Positions 26,626 to 35,613 are shown, numbered from the stretch's first letter. The stretch: 49,057 bases of DNA from Oscillospiraceae bacterium (GCA_017541825.1 JAFXYJ010000012.1:1-49057); one strand, 5' to 3'. The notes: generated by a model not told the origin, from the letters alone. Numbers and translations are program-made.

Positions 26626-27624
26626 ATGAAAGTTACCATGACGGAAACGCTGTGCGCCGAGGGCATGGAGATGCTCGCCGGATGCGAGACCTTCGTGGCC
26701 CATGACGCCCATCCGCACAACTATTTCAACGAACTCAAGGATTCGGATATGTTCATCGTCCGCGTGGCGGACAAGGGCGCCGTGGACGCCGAGACGATGG
26801 ACGCCTCTCCGGCGCTGAAGGTGATCGGCCGCACGGGCATCGGCTACGATTCCGTGGACGTGGACGCCGCCACCGCGCGGGGGATCCCCGTGGTCATCAC
26901 CCCCGGCGCCAACAACCGCAGCGTGGCCGAGCACGTGATCACGCTGATGCTGGCCCTGTCCAAGAACATGGTGGAGGCCGACGTGGAGCAGCGCCGCGGC
27001 AACTGGAAGATCCGCGACGCCAAGAAGGCGTTTGAGGTGGAGAAAAAGACCTGTCTCCTCATCGGCCTGGGCACCATCGGCAAGATCATCGCCCACCTGT
27101 GCCTGGGACTGGACATGAAGGTCATCGGCTACGACACCTTCCTCTCCGCCGAGCAGATGAGCGTGCTGGGCGTGGAGAAGCGGGACGACAAGCTCGCGGC
27201 CATCCGCGAGGCCGACGTGGTCATCGTCCAGATGCCCCTCATCGAGGGCGTGACCAACAACACCATCGACAAGCCCGAGCTCGACGCCATGAAGCCCACG
27301 GCGCTGCTCATCAACTGCAGCCGCGGTGAGCTCGTCAACGAGCCGGCGCTGTGTGAGGCGCTCAAAAGCGGCTCCATCGGCGGCGCCGGGCTGGACGTGT
27401 TCTATCACGAGCCCACGCTTCCCGACGACGAGATCCTCTCGTGCCCCAACGTCATTGTGAGCCCGCACTCCGCCGCGCAGACCCGCGAAGCCGTCATCAA
27501 GATGGCCCGGATGTGCGTGGAGGGCTGCCTGGCTGTCTGCGACGGCAAAAAGTGGCCCTATGTGGCGGACAAAAAGGTATACGACCACCCCCGCTGGGCG
27601 GGCAAAGAGTGGGCTGAGGTCTGA
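26626..27624 (+). CDS. D-2-hydroxyacid dehydrogenase, NAD-dependent
   Basis: The 332-residue protein belongs to the SerA/D-lactate dehydrogenase superfamily. GLGTIGKIIA gives the NAD-binding glycine motif at about residues 147-156. The catalytic triad is in NCSRGELV (Arg), FYHEPTLP (Glu) and VSPHSAAQT (His). It reversibly reduces 2-keto acids to D-2-hydroxy acids. It is shorter than SerA and has no ACT domain, so serine synthesis is unlikely. It starts four bases after the pdxA-like stop. In the locus it could oxidise the imported hydroxy acid, or reduce glyoxylate, hydroxypyruvate or pyruvate formed by the aldolases to regenerate NAD. Confidence 0.92.
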   Translation: MKVTMTETLCAEGMEMLAGCETFVAHDAHPHNYFNELKDSDMFIVRVADKGAVDAETMDASPALKVIGRTGIGYDSVDVDAATARGIPVVITPGANNRSVAEHVITLMLALSKNMVEADVEQRRGNWKIRDAKKAFEVEKKTCLLIGLGTIGKIIAHLCLGLDMKVIGYDTFLSAEQMSVLGVEKRDDKLAAIREADVVIVQMPLIEGVTNNTIDKPELDAMKPTALLINCSRGELVNEPALCEALKSGSIGGAGLDVFYHEPTLPDDEILSCPNVIVSPHSAAQTREAVIKMARMCVEGCLAVCDGKKWPYVADKKVYDHPRWAGKEWAEV

Positions 27625-27625
27625 T

Positions 27626-28381
27626 ATGCCCTCCGAGTTGGCCGCGCTGCAGAAAAAGCGCCTGGCGATGATGCTCTCGAACTTGCTCTATTTCCTCGTG
27701 CTGCTCGTGCTGGGCTATCTGCTGCTGATCCGGGGAATGGGCGGGAAGGCGTACGCCGCCGCGGCGGTGCTTGCGGTGTATCTGCTGCTCCTGCGGCCCA
27801 TGACGAACCGCTACAAGACCGCCGTGCGCGAGGCGATCCTCCGCCGTACCGTCTGTCGGGGGCTCACGGATGTGACCTACGAGCCGGGAAAGGGCGTCTC
27901 CGCGGAGGAATTCCTCGCCTCGGGGCTGGTGAACACGCTCTCAGAGAAATCCTTCCTGAGCCGGGAGAAGGTCACCGGGCGGAAAAACACCTGCGCCGTC
28001 ACCATGGCGGACGTGATCTTTCCGATCCGGGAAAACGGGCTCAACGCCATGAGCAGCGGACTGTATCTTCGGCTCGTCCGGCCGGGCGCGGCGTTCCCGG
28101 AGCTGACCGTGCGGGCCGGGCAGACAGACGATCTGCCGCTCAAGGGGCCGGCGCTGTCCCTGCTGGAGGAGATGGCCTTCTTTATTCCCGGCAATCTGTA
28201 CATGCGCGCCGGCGCCGACGAGCTGCATCTGTTTTTCCGGGGACGGTTCGTGGGGTTTCAGGTCAATCCGCTGATGAACATTACGGAGAACACCCTGCGC
28301 AACGACCCCATCCCCGAGCTGCAGCAGGCGCTCCGGCTCTCGCAAATGCTCGCCGGACAGGGCGTTCCCGAGAAAGGATGA
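27626..28381 (+). CDS. Unrecognised small membrane protein inside the acid-sugar operon
   Basis: The 251-residue product has two adjacent transmembrane segments (about 16-35 and 42-59). A soluble part of about 190 residues follows, with no motif I recognise. This part contains KSFLSREKVTGRKNTCAV, NGLNAMSSGLYLRL and an amphipathic C-terminus; it lacks Cys pairs, nucleotide motifs or known catalytic signatures. The topology (two helices, long cytoplasmic tail) resembles DUF-type membrane proteins of Clostridia. The start at 27626 is one base after the preceding stop, and the LarA-like gene follows after seven bases, so co-transcription is secure. It may be an accessory or sensor for the pathway or transporter. 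No function can be given. Confidence 0.8.
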   Translation: MPSELAALQKKRLAMMLSNLLYFLVLLVLGYLLLIRGMGGKAYAAAAVLAVYLLLLRPMTNRYKTAVREAILRRTVCRGLTDVTYEPGKGVSAEEFLASGLVNTLSEKSFLSREKVTGRKNTCAVTMADVIFPIRENGLNAMSSGLYLRLVRPGAAFPELTVRAGQTDDLPLKGPALSLLEEMAFFIPGNLYMRAGADELHLFFRGRFVGFQVNPLMNITENTLRNDPIPELQQALRLSQMLAGQGVPEKG

Positions 28382-28388
28382 TTCGACC

Positions 28389-29681
28389 ATGGAAATCAAA
28401 GAACAGTCCGGCCTTCGCGCCGTGCTTGAAAACACACCGATCCCGCGCATGGCGCTGGTACGCCAGAAGTTCGCCGACGACGGGATCGAAGACGTGGCCG
28501 CCGTGCTGCGCCGAAAGCTCGACGATGAGAAGCTCAAGGCGCGGATCCGGCCCGGCATGCGTGTGGCGATGACCGGCAGCAGCCGCCAGATCAACAATAT
28601 GGCGCTGATCCTCAAGGAGCTGGCGGCCTTTGTCCGGTCACTGGGCGGCGAGCCCTTCATCATCCCCGCCATGGGCAGCCACGGCGGCGCCACCGCCGAA
28701 GGCCAGCGCGGCATCCTCGAGGGCTTCGGCATCACCGAGGAATACTGCGGCTGCCCGATCCTCTCGAGCATGGAGACCGTGCGTGTGGGTTCGCTGCCCA
28801 ACGGGGACGAGGTCCGCGTGGACAAGTACGCCCACGAGGCGGACGCCGTGATCGTTGTCGGACGCATCAAGGCGCACACCGCCTTCCGCGGACCCTATGA
28901 GTCCGGTCTGGTCAAAATGATGGCCATCGGCATGGGAAAGCGGGAAGGCGCCGATTCCCTTCACCGGGAGGGCTTCGGCAAAATGGGGGAGAGGCTGCCC
29001 CAGTACGGCAGGGTCGTGTTCGACAGCTGCAACGTCATCTTCGGCGTGGCGCCCATCGAGAACGAATTCGACCGCACCTGCCGGCTGGAGGTGATCCCCG
29101 CCGAGGAGATTTTCGAGCGGGAGCCCGCGCTGCTCGAGTATGCCAAGAGCCGTCTGCCGCGCATCCTTCTGCCGGAGACCGACGTGCTCATGGTCCACGA
29201 GATCGGCAAAAACTTTTCCGGCAGCGGCATGGACCCCAACGTGACGGGCACCTTCGGCACGCCCTTCGCCACCGGCGGGATCAGGAAACAGCGTACCGTC
29301 GTATTCGATCTCTCCGAGCAGACCCACGGCAGCTTCGTGGGCCTGGGCATGGCGGACGTGACCACGAAGAAATGCTTTGAAAAGCTGGATACCAACGCCA
29401 CCTATTTCAACATGATCACCTCCACCGTGCTCCAGGTGGGCAAGATCCCGATGGTCATGGAGGACGACAGGCTGGCGCTGCAGGTGGCGCTGCGAACGCT
29501 GACACAGGTGGACAGGGACCGGATCCGTGTGGTATATTTAAAGAACACCCTCTCCCTGGATACGATCATGGTGTCTGAGGCGCTGCTTGACGAGGTCCGC
29601 GCCCGGGACGACATGGAGATCCTCGAGGAGCCGAGAGAACTGAGATTTGACGAAGCCGGCGAGCTGCTGGATTTCGCCTGA
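28389..29681 (+). CDS. LarA-like nickel-pincer racemase homologue
   Basis: The 430-residue protein has the length and layout of the lactate racemase LarA family. Residues in the positions expected for the Ni-pincer site are visible: His in AMGSHGG (98), His in KAHTAFRG (163), Lys in GLVKMMAIG (176) and His in DSLHREGF (192). They match the order His-His-Lys-His of LarA. Family members epimerise or racemise diverse 2-hydroxy acids. It starts seven bases after the membrane-protein stop, with GAAAGGATG at the junction, and is followed by the tct transporter. The cofactor genes larB, larC and larE are not in the window and would have to be elsewhere. The assignment rests on motif order, so a related DUF2088 protein without racemase activity is possible. 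Confidence 0.72.
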   Translation: MEIKEQSGLRAVLENTPIPRMALVRQKFADDGIEDVAAVLRRKLDDEKLKARIRPGMRVAMTGSSRQINNMALILKELAAFVRSLGGEPFIIPAMGSHGGATAEGQRGILEGFGITEEYCGCPILSSMETVRVGSLPNGDEVRVDKYAHEADAVIVVGRIKAHTAFRGPYESGLVKMMAIGMGKREGADSLHREGFGKMGERLPQYGRVVFDSCNVIFGVAPIENEFDRTCRLEVIPAEEIFEREPALLEYAKSRLPRILLPETDVLMVHEIGKNFSGSGMDPNVTGTFGTPFATGGIRKQRTVVFDLSEQTHGSFVGLGMADVTTKKCFEKLDTNATYFNMITSTVLQVGKIPMVMEDDRLALQVALRTLTQVDRDRIRVVYLKNTLSLDTIMVSEALLDEVRARDDMEILEEPRELRFDEAGELLDFA

Positions 29682-29731
29682 TCCATAATCCAGCGTTCTT
29701 ATTCATCAAAAGAAGGAAGGAGAGGAAACGA

Positions 29732-30256
29732 TTGAGCAACAAACAATACAAGCTTGACATCATCCCCGGGATCGTATTGTCCCTGTTTGCGGCTTTCTAT
29801 CTGTTACAGGTGCCCAAGATCGTGGAGTTCAAGGGCCTCGGCTCGACGCCGCTGACCAACCGGTTTGTCCCCTATCTGTGGGGAGGAGCGTTGCTGCTGC
29901 TGAGCCTCTGGATCCTTGTGCGCGGCATCATCCGGCGGAAGAAGTACCTGGCGGAAGGGGGCCGGGCGGACAAGAACTCGTTCGCGGAGGCGGTCTCCGA
30001 CAAGCGCGAGGTCATCGCCAGCTTCATCTCGCTGACGATCTACGTGGCGCTGATGGGATCGGTGGGATTCGTGATCATGACGCTGATCTATGTCTTTGTC
30101 CAGATCCTGATCCTCACGCCCCGGGAGAACTGGAAGAAGACATATCTGCCTGCGCTGATCACGGCGGCGGCGGCCGCGGGCATACTGTTCTACGTATTCC
30201 GCTATCTGCTCAACGTGCTGCTGCCCGTCGGCGTGCTGTCCGTATTCGGACTGTAA
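29732..30256 (+). CDS. tctB: Tripartite tricarboxylate transporter small membrane subunit TctB
   Basis: The 174-residue protein has four hydrophobic helices (about 9-25, 47-63, 93-112 and 120-165 with a break). They surround a hydrophilic loop, the TctB pattern, and the start is DIIPGIVLSLFAAFYL. It is the small membrane partner of TctA in sodium- or proton-driven carboxylate uptake. It starts at TTG (29732) after GAAGGAAGGAGAG; no other start is well placed. It is followed by tctA after 18 bases and tctC thereafter, completing a canonical B-A-C transporter. The substrate is probably the acid handled by this operon. Confidence 0.9.
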   Translation: MSNKQYKLDIIPGIVLSLFAAFYLLQVPKIVEFKGLGSTPLTNRFVPYLWGGALLLLSLWILVRGIIRRKKYLAEGGRADKNSFAEAVSDKREVIASFISLTIYVALMGSVGFVIMTLIYVFVQILILTPRENWKKTYLPALITAAAAAGILFYVFRYLLNVLLPVGVLSVFGL

Positions 30257-30274
30257 GGAAAGGAGAAGGTGAAT

Positions 30275-31810
30275 ATGATTCTGCAAGGCTTATCCGCCGT
30301 TCTCCAGCCCATGACCATCCTGCTGGTGGCCATCGGCGTCGCCGTAGGCATCATCTTCGGCGCGATCCCCGGTCTGACCGCCACGATGGCGATCGTCATG
30401 TTCCTGCCGGTCACCTATTCGATGACCTCCGCCCAGGGCATCTCGATGCTGATGGCGCTCTATATCGGCGGCATTTCCGGCGGTCTGATCTCCGCCATCC
30501 TTCTGAACATCCCCGGCACGCCCTCCTCGGTGGCCACCTGCTTTGACGGCAAGCCCATGGCCAACAAGGGCGAGGCGGGCAAGGCGCTGGGCACCGGCGT
30601 GGTGTTCTCGTTCATCGGCACGGTCATCGGCATCGGCCTGCTGATGGTGCTGGCTCCCGTGCTGTGCGACTTCGCGCTGAAGTTCCAGGCCTACGAGTAC
30701 TGCGCGCTGGCCGTTTTCTCCCTGTCCATGGTCATCGCCCTCACGGGCCGCGACATGCCCAAGGGCCTGATCAGCGCCGTGATCGGCGCGCTGCTGGCCA
30801 CCGTCGGCCTCGCGCCCGTGGACTCCAAGCCCCGGTTCACCTTCGGCACCTACCAGCTCAACAACGGCTTTGCCCTGCTGGTGCTGCTGATCGGACTGTT
30901 CGCGATCTCCGAGGTCATGGCCTACGCCGAGTCTGTGCGCAAAAACCAGGGCTATACCATCGAGACCAACTATAAGATCCGCGGCGCGGGCTTCTCCATC
31001 AAGGAGGGCCTGGCCCAGACGAAAAACGCCATCGTCTCCGCGCTCATCGGCGTGGGCATCGGCATCCTGCCGGGCATCGGCGGCGGCGTGAGCTGCATGA
31101 TCGCCTACACGGTGTCCAAGAACACCTCCAAGCACCGCGAGCTCTACGGCACCGGCATCATGGACGGCGTCGTGGCCTCCGAGACGGCCAACAACGCCAC
31201 CATCGGCGGCGCCATGATCCCGCTGCTGAGCCTGGGCATCCCCGGCGACGCGGCCACGGCCATGCTGCTGGGCGGCCTGCAGATCCACAACGTGGCCCCC
31301 GGTCCGCTGATCTACCAGAAGAGCGGCGAGGTGGTCTACGCGATCTTCTTCGCGATGGTGCTCTCTGCCATCTTCATGCTGATCTTCATGCTTTTCGGGA
31401 TGCGCTTCTTCGTGTCCGTGCTGAAGATCCCCAAGAACTTCCTGCTGCCGGTGATCGTGGTGCTGTGCGGCATCGGCGCCATCGGCAACGCCAACAACCT
31501 CTTTGACACCTACAGCATGGTGGCCTTCGGTCTGATGAGCTATCTGCTCATCAAGTCCAAGATCCCGACGGTGCCCATGATACTGGGCTTTATCCTCGGG
31601 CCGACCTTTGAGACGAACCTGCGAAGAGTGTCGCAGCTCGCCTCCAGCGATCCCTTCTACCGGCACCCGATTTTCTGTGTATTGATCGTCGCGACCGTGC
31701 TGGTCGTCATCTTCTCCACCCGCGCCAATCTGAAGGACGCGCGCCGCGCCCAGGAGGAGGAACTCGCGGAGATGGAAAAGATGAAGGCCGCCGGATCCGA
31801 CGGTGAATAA
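30275..31810 (+). CDS. tctA: Tripartite tricarboxylate transporter large permease TctA
   Basis: The 511-residue protein has about 12 membrane segments and the TctA signatures GAIPGLTATMAIVMFLPVTY and NIPGTPSSVATCFDGKP near the N-terminus. The repeated half shows PGIGGGVSCMIAY and LGIPGDAATAMLLGG. It is the channel of the TTT family, working with TctB and the binding protein TctC to import carboxylic acids. The start ATG at 30275 has AAGGAGAAGG seven bases upstream; a GTG two codons earlier overlaps this site. The nearby catabolic genes suggest a hydroxy-acid or sugar-acid substrate. Confidence 0.95.
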   Translation: MILQGLSAVLQPMTILLVAIGVAVGIIFGAIPGLTATMAIVMFLPVTYSMTSAQGISMLMALYIGGISGGLISAILLNIPGTPSSVATCFDGKPMANKGEAGKALGTGVVFSFIGTVIGIGLLMVLAPVLCDFALKFQAYEYCALAVFSLSMVIALTGRDMPKGLISAVIGALLATVGLAPVDSKPRFTFGTYQLNNGFALLVLLIGLFAISEVMAYAESVRKNQGYTIETNYKIRGAGFSIKEGLAQTKNAIVSALIGVGIGILPGIGGGVSCMIAYTVSKNTSKHRELYGTGIMDGVVASETANNATIGGAMIPLLSLGIPGDAATAMLLGGLQIHNVAPGPLIYQKSGEVVYAIFFAMVLSAIFMLIFMLFGMRFFVSVLKIPKNFLLPVIVVLCGIGAIGNANNLFDTYSMVAFGLMSYLLIKSKIPTVPMILGFILGPTFETNLRRVSQLASSDPFYRHPIFCVLIVATVLVVIFSTRANLKDARRAQEEELAEMEKMKAAGSDGE

Positions 31811-31838
31811 AAAAATCAAAACAAAGGAGAACCGAAAC

Positions 31839-32879
31839 ATGAAGAAATTCTTCGCCCTGCTTCTGGCGGTCGTCATGGTCCTGTCCCTGACCGCCTGCGG
31901 CGGCTCCGGCAAGACCGAGACCGCTCCCGCCGCCGAGACCGCGCCCGCTGCCGAGACCGCTCAGGCCTCCGGGACCGCCGAGACCGCCGAGGCCGAAGCC
32001 TGGAAGCCCACCAAGACCATCAACATCTACATGACCCACGGCGCCGGCGGCGACACCGACTACATGGGCCGCAAGCTGGCCGAGGCGCTGGAAAAGGTCC
32101 TGGGTGTGTCCGTGGTCGTGACCAACGTCACCGGCTCCAACGGCGCCACCTGCATGCAGCAGTACAAGGACGGCGACACCGACGGCTACACCCTGATCGC
32201 CACCAACACCGCCGCCCTGACCGGCAACGAGGCCACCGGCATGGTCGATTTCGGCTACACCGCCTTTGAGCCCGTGGCCGTCTACGGCATGCAGTCCGGT
32301 GAGAACATCGTCGTTCCCGCCAACTCCCCCTACAACACCCTTGACGACCTGATCGAGGCCTCCAAGGCCAATCCCGGCACCATCCGTTACGGCATCTCCA
32401 CCGGCGGCGGCGTGTACATCCAGGCCTGCGTCCTGACCAACATCGGCGGCGCCCAGTTCAACATCGTTGACGTGGGCGACGGCGCGGCCCGTCTGAACGC
32501 CCTGCTGGGCGATTCCGTGGACGCCACCTCTCTGCCGTACTCCACCGCGGCCCAGTACATCGAAGCCGGCCAGCTCAAGAGCCTGTGCACCTGCCTGTCC
32601 AAGGCTCCCGACCTGCTGCCCGACCAGCGTGCCGCCAGCGAGACCATCCCCGAGCTCGTCATCGACACCGAGTATGTGGTCCTGGCTCCCAAGGGCACTC
32701 CCGCCAACATCGTCAAGGCTCTGAACGACGCCATCCTCGAGGCCACCAGCACCGAGGAGTGGAAGCAGATGGTCAACGACTACTGCCTGCAGAACCCGTT
32801 CGTTCTCAACGTTGAGGACACCATCGCCAACCTCAAGGAGCAGCGCGACCTGTTCCAGAGCTTCGTTCCCTTCCTGTAA
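31839..32879 (+). CDS. tctC: Tripartite tricarboxylate transporter substrate-binding lipoprotein TctC
   Basis: The 346-residue protein is a Bug/TctC-type binding protein anchored as a lipoprotein: MKKFFALLLAVVMVLSLTACGG has lipobox LTAC with Cys20. An Ala/Thr/Glu-rich tether follows (about 25-52), as usual in Gram-positive hosts, then the two-lobed domain. That domain starts KTINIYMTHGAGGDTDYMGRKLAEAL and has GSNGATCMQQYKDGDTDGYTL. Bug proteins bind carboxylates through a water-bridged pocket near the first of these. The start at 31839 follows AAAGGAGAACC; an upstream in-frame ATG at 31803 has no ribosome site. A strong terminator follows 17 bases after the stop, marking the operon end. Confidence 0.95.
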   Translation: MKKFFALLLAVVMVLSLTACGGSGKTETAPAAETAPAAETAQASGTAETAEAEAWKPTKTINIYMTHGAGGDTDYMGRKLAEALEKVLGVSVVVTNVTGSNGATCMQQYKDGDTDGYTLIATNTAALTGNEATGMVDFGYTAFEPVAVYGMQSGENIVVPANSPYNTLDDLIEASKANPGTIRYGISTGGGVYIQACVLTNIGGAQFNIVDVGDGAARLNALLGDSVDATSLPYSTAAQYIEAGQLKSLCTCLSKAPDLLPDQRAASETIPELVIDTEYVVLAPKGTPANIVKALNDAILEATSTEEWKQMVNDYCLQNPFVLNVEDTIANLKEQRDLFQSFVPFL

Positions 32880-32896
32880 TCCATCCGCACAATGAC

Positions 32897-32927
32897 AAAA
32901 AGGAGGGCCTTCGGGCCCTCCTTTCTG
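32897..32927 (+). terminator. Terminator of the acid-sugar/tct operon
   Basis: AAAGGAGGGCC pairs with GGCCCTCCTTT across a three-base loop, ending in TTTC. It lies 17 bases after the tctC stop. Confidence 0.85.
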
Positions 32928-32970
32928 CATGCTCCGGGAAAGCGGCAGCTGCCGCGTCCCCGACGGCGAA

Positions 32971-33009
32971 AATGGCTCTTTAAAGTTACCATAACTTCAA
33001 AGAGCCATT
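32971..33009. terminator. 17-bp imperfect hairpin between convergent operons
   Basis: AATGGCTCTTTAAAGTT (32971-32987) pairs with AACTTCAAAGAGCCATT (32993-33009), one mismatch. It lies beyond the UxaA-family gene end and probably terminates the minus-strand operon. The T-run on either side is short. Confidence 0.55.
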
Positions 33010-33047
33010 GATATTTATATGTAATTCAACAGAAAATCAAGGTAATT

Positions 33048-33058
33048 GTTAACATAAT
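33048..33058 (-). repeat. ATTATGTTAAC, one-mismatch variant of the recurrent motif
   Basis: Minus strand ATTATGTTAAC differs at one base from ATTATGTAAAC and lies one base after the TAA stop of the UxaA-family gene, like copy 4. Confidence 0.5.
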
Positions 33059-33059
33059 A

Positions 33060-34592
33060 TTAAGACGTTGTCCCGATGTCCCAGATCACGAATTCGTCGC
33101 CGCCCATGCCGAAGAGCTCGCTTTTGGTACGCTCGCCGGAGGCCGCGGCCAGCAGCGCCTCAAAGATCTCCCGTCCCATCTGGTCGAGCGTCTTGCTGCC
33201 GTCGATGACGGCGCCGGCGTTCAGGTCTATGTCGTCGCCCTGCAGCTCATACCGGCGGGTGTTGGAGGAGATCTTCACGGTGGGGAAGTGGCGGGAGCCG
33301 TAGAGCGAGCCTCTGCCGGTGGTAAAGGCGCAGAGGTTGGCGCCGCCGGCAAACATGGCGGCGGCCGAGAGCGGGTCATAGGAGGGGGAGCTCATGATGA
33401 CGAAGCCGCGCTCGGTGATGGGCTCGGCGTAGCCGAACACGGCGTTGAGGGAGGTGGAACCCGCCTTCCGGGTGGAGCCCAGCGCCTTTTCCAGCACATT
33501 GGTGATGCCGCCGGCGTTGTTGCCCGGCGTCACCTTGCCGTGGATCTGCGAGTCGGCGTGGGCGAGATAACCGCGCCACCAGTTCATCATGTCCATGAGC
33601 CTGCGCGCCACCTCCGGGGACCGCGCCCGGCGAGCCAGCGAGCCCTCGAGGCCCACGAATTCCGTGGGCTCGGTGAGCACCGCCGTGCCGCCCTGACGGA
33701 TGAGCATGTCCATGGCCTTCCCCAGCGCGGGATTGGCCGAGACGCCGGAGAAGGCGTCCGAGCCGCCGCACTCGAGCCCCACGGTGAGGGCGGAGACGCT
33801 GACCTCGGACCGGCGGCATTTCTCCGCTTCAACGAGCATTTCCGTCACCATGGCGGCGCCCTTTTCCACGCTGGCGCGGCCGCCGCCCTCCTCCTGGATC
33901 ACCAGACGGCGCAGCATCGGCCCGGGCGTCAGCCCCACCTCGGCAAAAAAGGCGTCGATATTGTTGTTCTCGCAGCCCAGCGCGCAGACCACGGCGCCGG
34001 CAGTATTCGGGTTGCGCACCGTGCCGCCCAGCACACGGCGCATGTATTCCAGCGGCACGCCGCTCTTTTCGATGCCGCAGCCGGTGGAGGTCACCAGCGG
34101 CACCACCGCGTCCACATGGGGATAGGCGGCGAGGGAAGCCCCCTCGAAGGCGGAGGCGATCTTCCGCACCACGGTGGCCGCGCAGTTGCTGCAGGCGATC
34201 ACCGCGATGCAGTTGCGCGTGCCCACGGCGCCGTTTTGGCGGACAAAGCCCCGGAACGTACGGCGCTCCTCCGGCGGCAGGAATGCCGTCGGCACATAGT
34301 CCCGGCAGAATTCCGGCGCCTCCGCGCGCTCCTGGAACAGGATCGTCTCGTTGTGCATGTGGGTGCCGGGGGAGACGTCCCGGGAGGCGTAGCCGATGAC
34401 GGTGCCGCACTTGAGCACGGGCTCGTCCTTTGCGATGGGACGGGAGGCGATCTTGTGCCCCAGCGGGATGTCGCTGCGCAGCGTCACGTCCTCGTCGGGG
34501 AGATAGGTGCCCGCGGGGAGGTCCCGCAGCGCGAGCACCACGTTGTCCGCACTGTCCAGACGGATCGTCAGAGCGGGGGCCCTGCTGTCCAT
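33060..34592 (-). CDS. UxaA-family altronate/galactarate-type dehydratase
   Basis: The 510-residue protein combines an N-terminal SAF domain (about 1-90, ending SPGTHMHNETI with paired histidines) with the galactarate dehydratase/altronate hydrolase domain. That domain begins FRGFVRQNGAVGTRNCIAVI and includes ACSNCAATVV, TSTGCGIEKSG, ALGCENNN and GLECGGSDAFSGVSANP. Such enzymes use iron to remove water from sugar acids, giving 2-keto-3-deoxy acids. SuyAB sulfolactate lyase is a sister group but is usually split in two. The start at 34592 has GGAG eight to eleven bases upstream. It lies 16 bases after the DHDPS-family gene, giving a dehydratase-aldolase pair that could convert an aldonate to pyruvate and an aldehyde. 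Confidence 0.92.
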   Translation of the reverse strand: MDSRAPALTIRLDSADNVVLALRDLPAGTYLPDEDVTLRSDIPLGHKIASRPIAKDEPVLKCGTVIGYASRDVSPGTHMHNETILFQERAEAPEFCRDYVPTAFLPPEERRTFRGFVRQNGAVGTRNCIAVIACSNCAATVVRKIASAFEGASLAAYPHVDAVVPLVTSTGCGIEKSGVPLEYMRRVLGGTVRNPNTAGAVVCALGCENNNIDAFFAEVGLTPGPMLRRLVIQEEGGGRASVEKGAAMVTEMLVEAEKCRRSEVSVSALTVGLECGGSDAFSGVSANPALGKAMDMLIRQGGTAVLTEPTEFVGLEGSLARRARSPEVARRLMDMMNWWRGYLAHADSQIHGKVTPGNNAGGITNVLEKALGSTRKAGSTSLNAVFGYAEPITERGFVIMSSPSYDPLSAAAMFAGGANLCAFTTGRGSLYGSRHFPTVKISSNTRRYELQGDDIDLNAGAVIDGSKTLDQMGREIFEALLAAASGERTKSELFGMGGDEFVIWDIGTTS

Positions 34593-34608
34593 GATCCCGA
34601 TGCTCCGA

Positions 34609-35505
34609 TCACATGTATTCGCGCATCGTGTCGATGAAGGCGTCGATGCGCGCCATTTCCTCTGCGGTGATGGGCTCGGTGGGACGGATGACCCGCTTGT
34701 CCACGAAGCCCAGCGTGCTCATGGCGTACTTGGTGGAAGCGGTCTGGCTCCTGGCCATCGGATAGATCCTGCAGATATCGTCCACTATGGCGCCCCACTT
34801 CATGGCGTTGTCGATGTCCCGCGCCCGTCCGTACTCGTAGACCATGATATGCGCCTTCGGGAACAGCGGCGCCAGGGAGGGCACGTAGCCGTCGGCGCCC
34901 ATGAGCATGCTGGGCACCGCCAGATTGGTGGAGCCCTGGAGCACCTGGAAATCCCTGCCTCTGAAATAGTTGAGCAGCTTGATGAAGGCCGGGAAATTGC
35001 CGGAGGTGTCCTTCACACCGGTGACGCGGTCGATCTGCGAGATCCGGATGATCGTGTCGGCGGTCAGGTTCTGGCCGGTGAACATGGGGATGTTGTAGAT
35101 CATCAGATCGGCCTGCGTATGGGCGCTGATCTCCTCAAAATGCTGTACGGTCTCGTCCTGGGTGGCGTGGCGGGCGTAAAACACCGGCGTGACGACGGCG
35201 GTCTGGCCGCCCATGTCCTCAAAACGCTTGATGTTGTCGATCACGCGCTGGGTGCTCGAATCCATGCACCCGGCGATCAGCGGCACGCGCCCGGCGCACT
35301 CGTCCAGGGCGATCCGGATGGCCCGGTCCCGCTCCGCCTGGGTCAGCGCCATGCACTCGCCGTTGGACCCGCATACGAAGATCCCGTGGATCCCGTGGTC
35401 GATGCAGTGGTCGATCAGCAGGCGCAGGCCCTTTTCGTCCACGCGCTCATTCTCGTCGACGGGGGTGATGATCGGCGGTACGACGCCGAACAGCTTCTGC
35501 TTCAT
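34609..35505 (-). CDS. DHDPS/NAL-family aldolase, second copy
   Basis: The 298-residue protein is a class I aldolase of the DapA family with GSNGEC at 47-51 and Tyr in LMIYNIPMFTG (Y137). The Schiff-base lysine is in GVKDTSGN (K165). Together with the adjoining UxaA-family dehydratase it best fits a 2-keto-3-deoxy-acid aldolase such as the YagE/KDG type, releasing pyruvate and an aldehyde. The start at 35505 has AAAAGGAGC eight bases upstream. An in-frame extension to 36051 runs into the divergent cupin gene and is rejected. It is distinct in sequence from the aldolase at 24620, which argues for two substrates rather than a recent duplication. Confidence 0.92.
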   Translation of the reverse strand: MKQKLFGVVPPIITPVDENERVDEKGLRLLIDHCIDHGIHGIFVCGSNGECMALTQAERDRAIRIALDECAGRVPLIAGCMDSSTQRVIDNIKRFEDMGGQTAVVTPVFYARHATQDETVQHFEEISAHTQADLMIYNIPMFTGQNLTADTIIRISQIDRVTGVKDTSGNFPAFIKLLNYFRGRDFQVLQGSTNLAVPSMLMGADGYVPSLAPLFPKAHIMVYEYGRARDIDNAMKWGAIVDDICRIYPMARSQTASTKYAMSTLGFVDKRVIRPTEPITAEEMARIDAFIDTMREYM

Positions 35506-35601
35506 ATCGGTACGCTCCTTTTCTGCGGCGGTTCGCCGTTGTTGTCCGATTACAGTATACCGTCCTCCGGCGGAAAAGTATTTGGAAAAAACCATTCTTT
35601 T

Positions 35602-35613
35602 ATTTGCACAAAT
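35602..35613. promoter_or_regulatory. Candidate operator, ATTTG-CA-CAAAT
   Basis: A short palindrome in the 255-base divergent region between the aldolase and cupin genes, both parts of the acid-sugar island. It could be a site for the nearby AraC-type regulator; this is inference. Confidence 0.3.

Noticed and set aside
30290-31912. 540-codon minus-strand frame opposite tctA
   Set aside because: His/Asp/Gln-rich low-complexity shadow of a certain gene.
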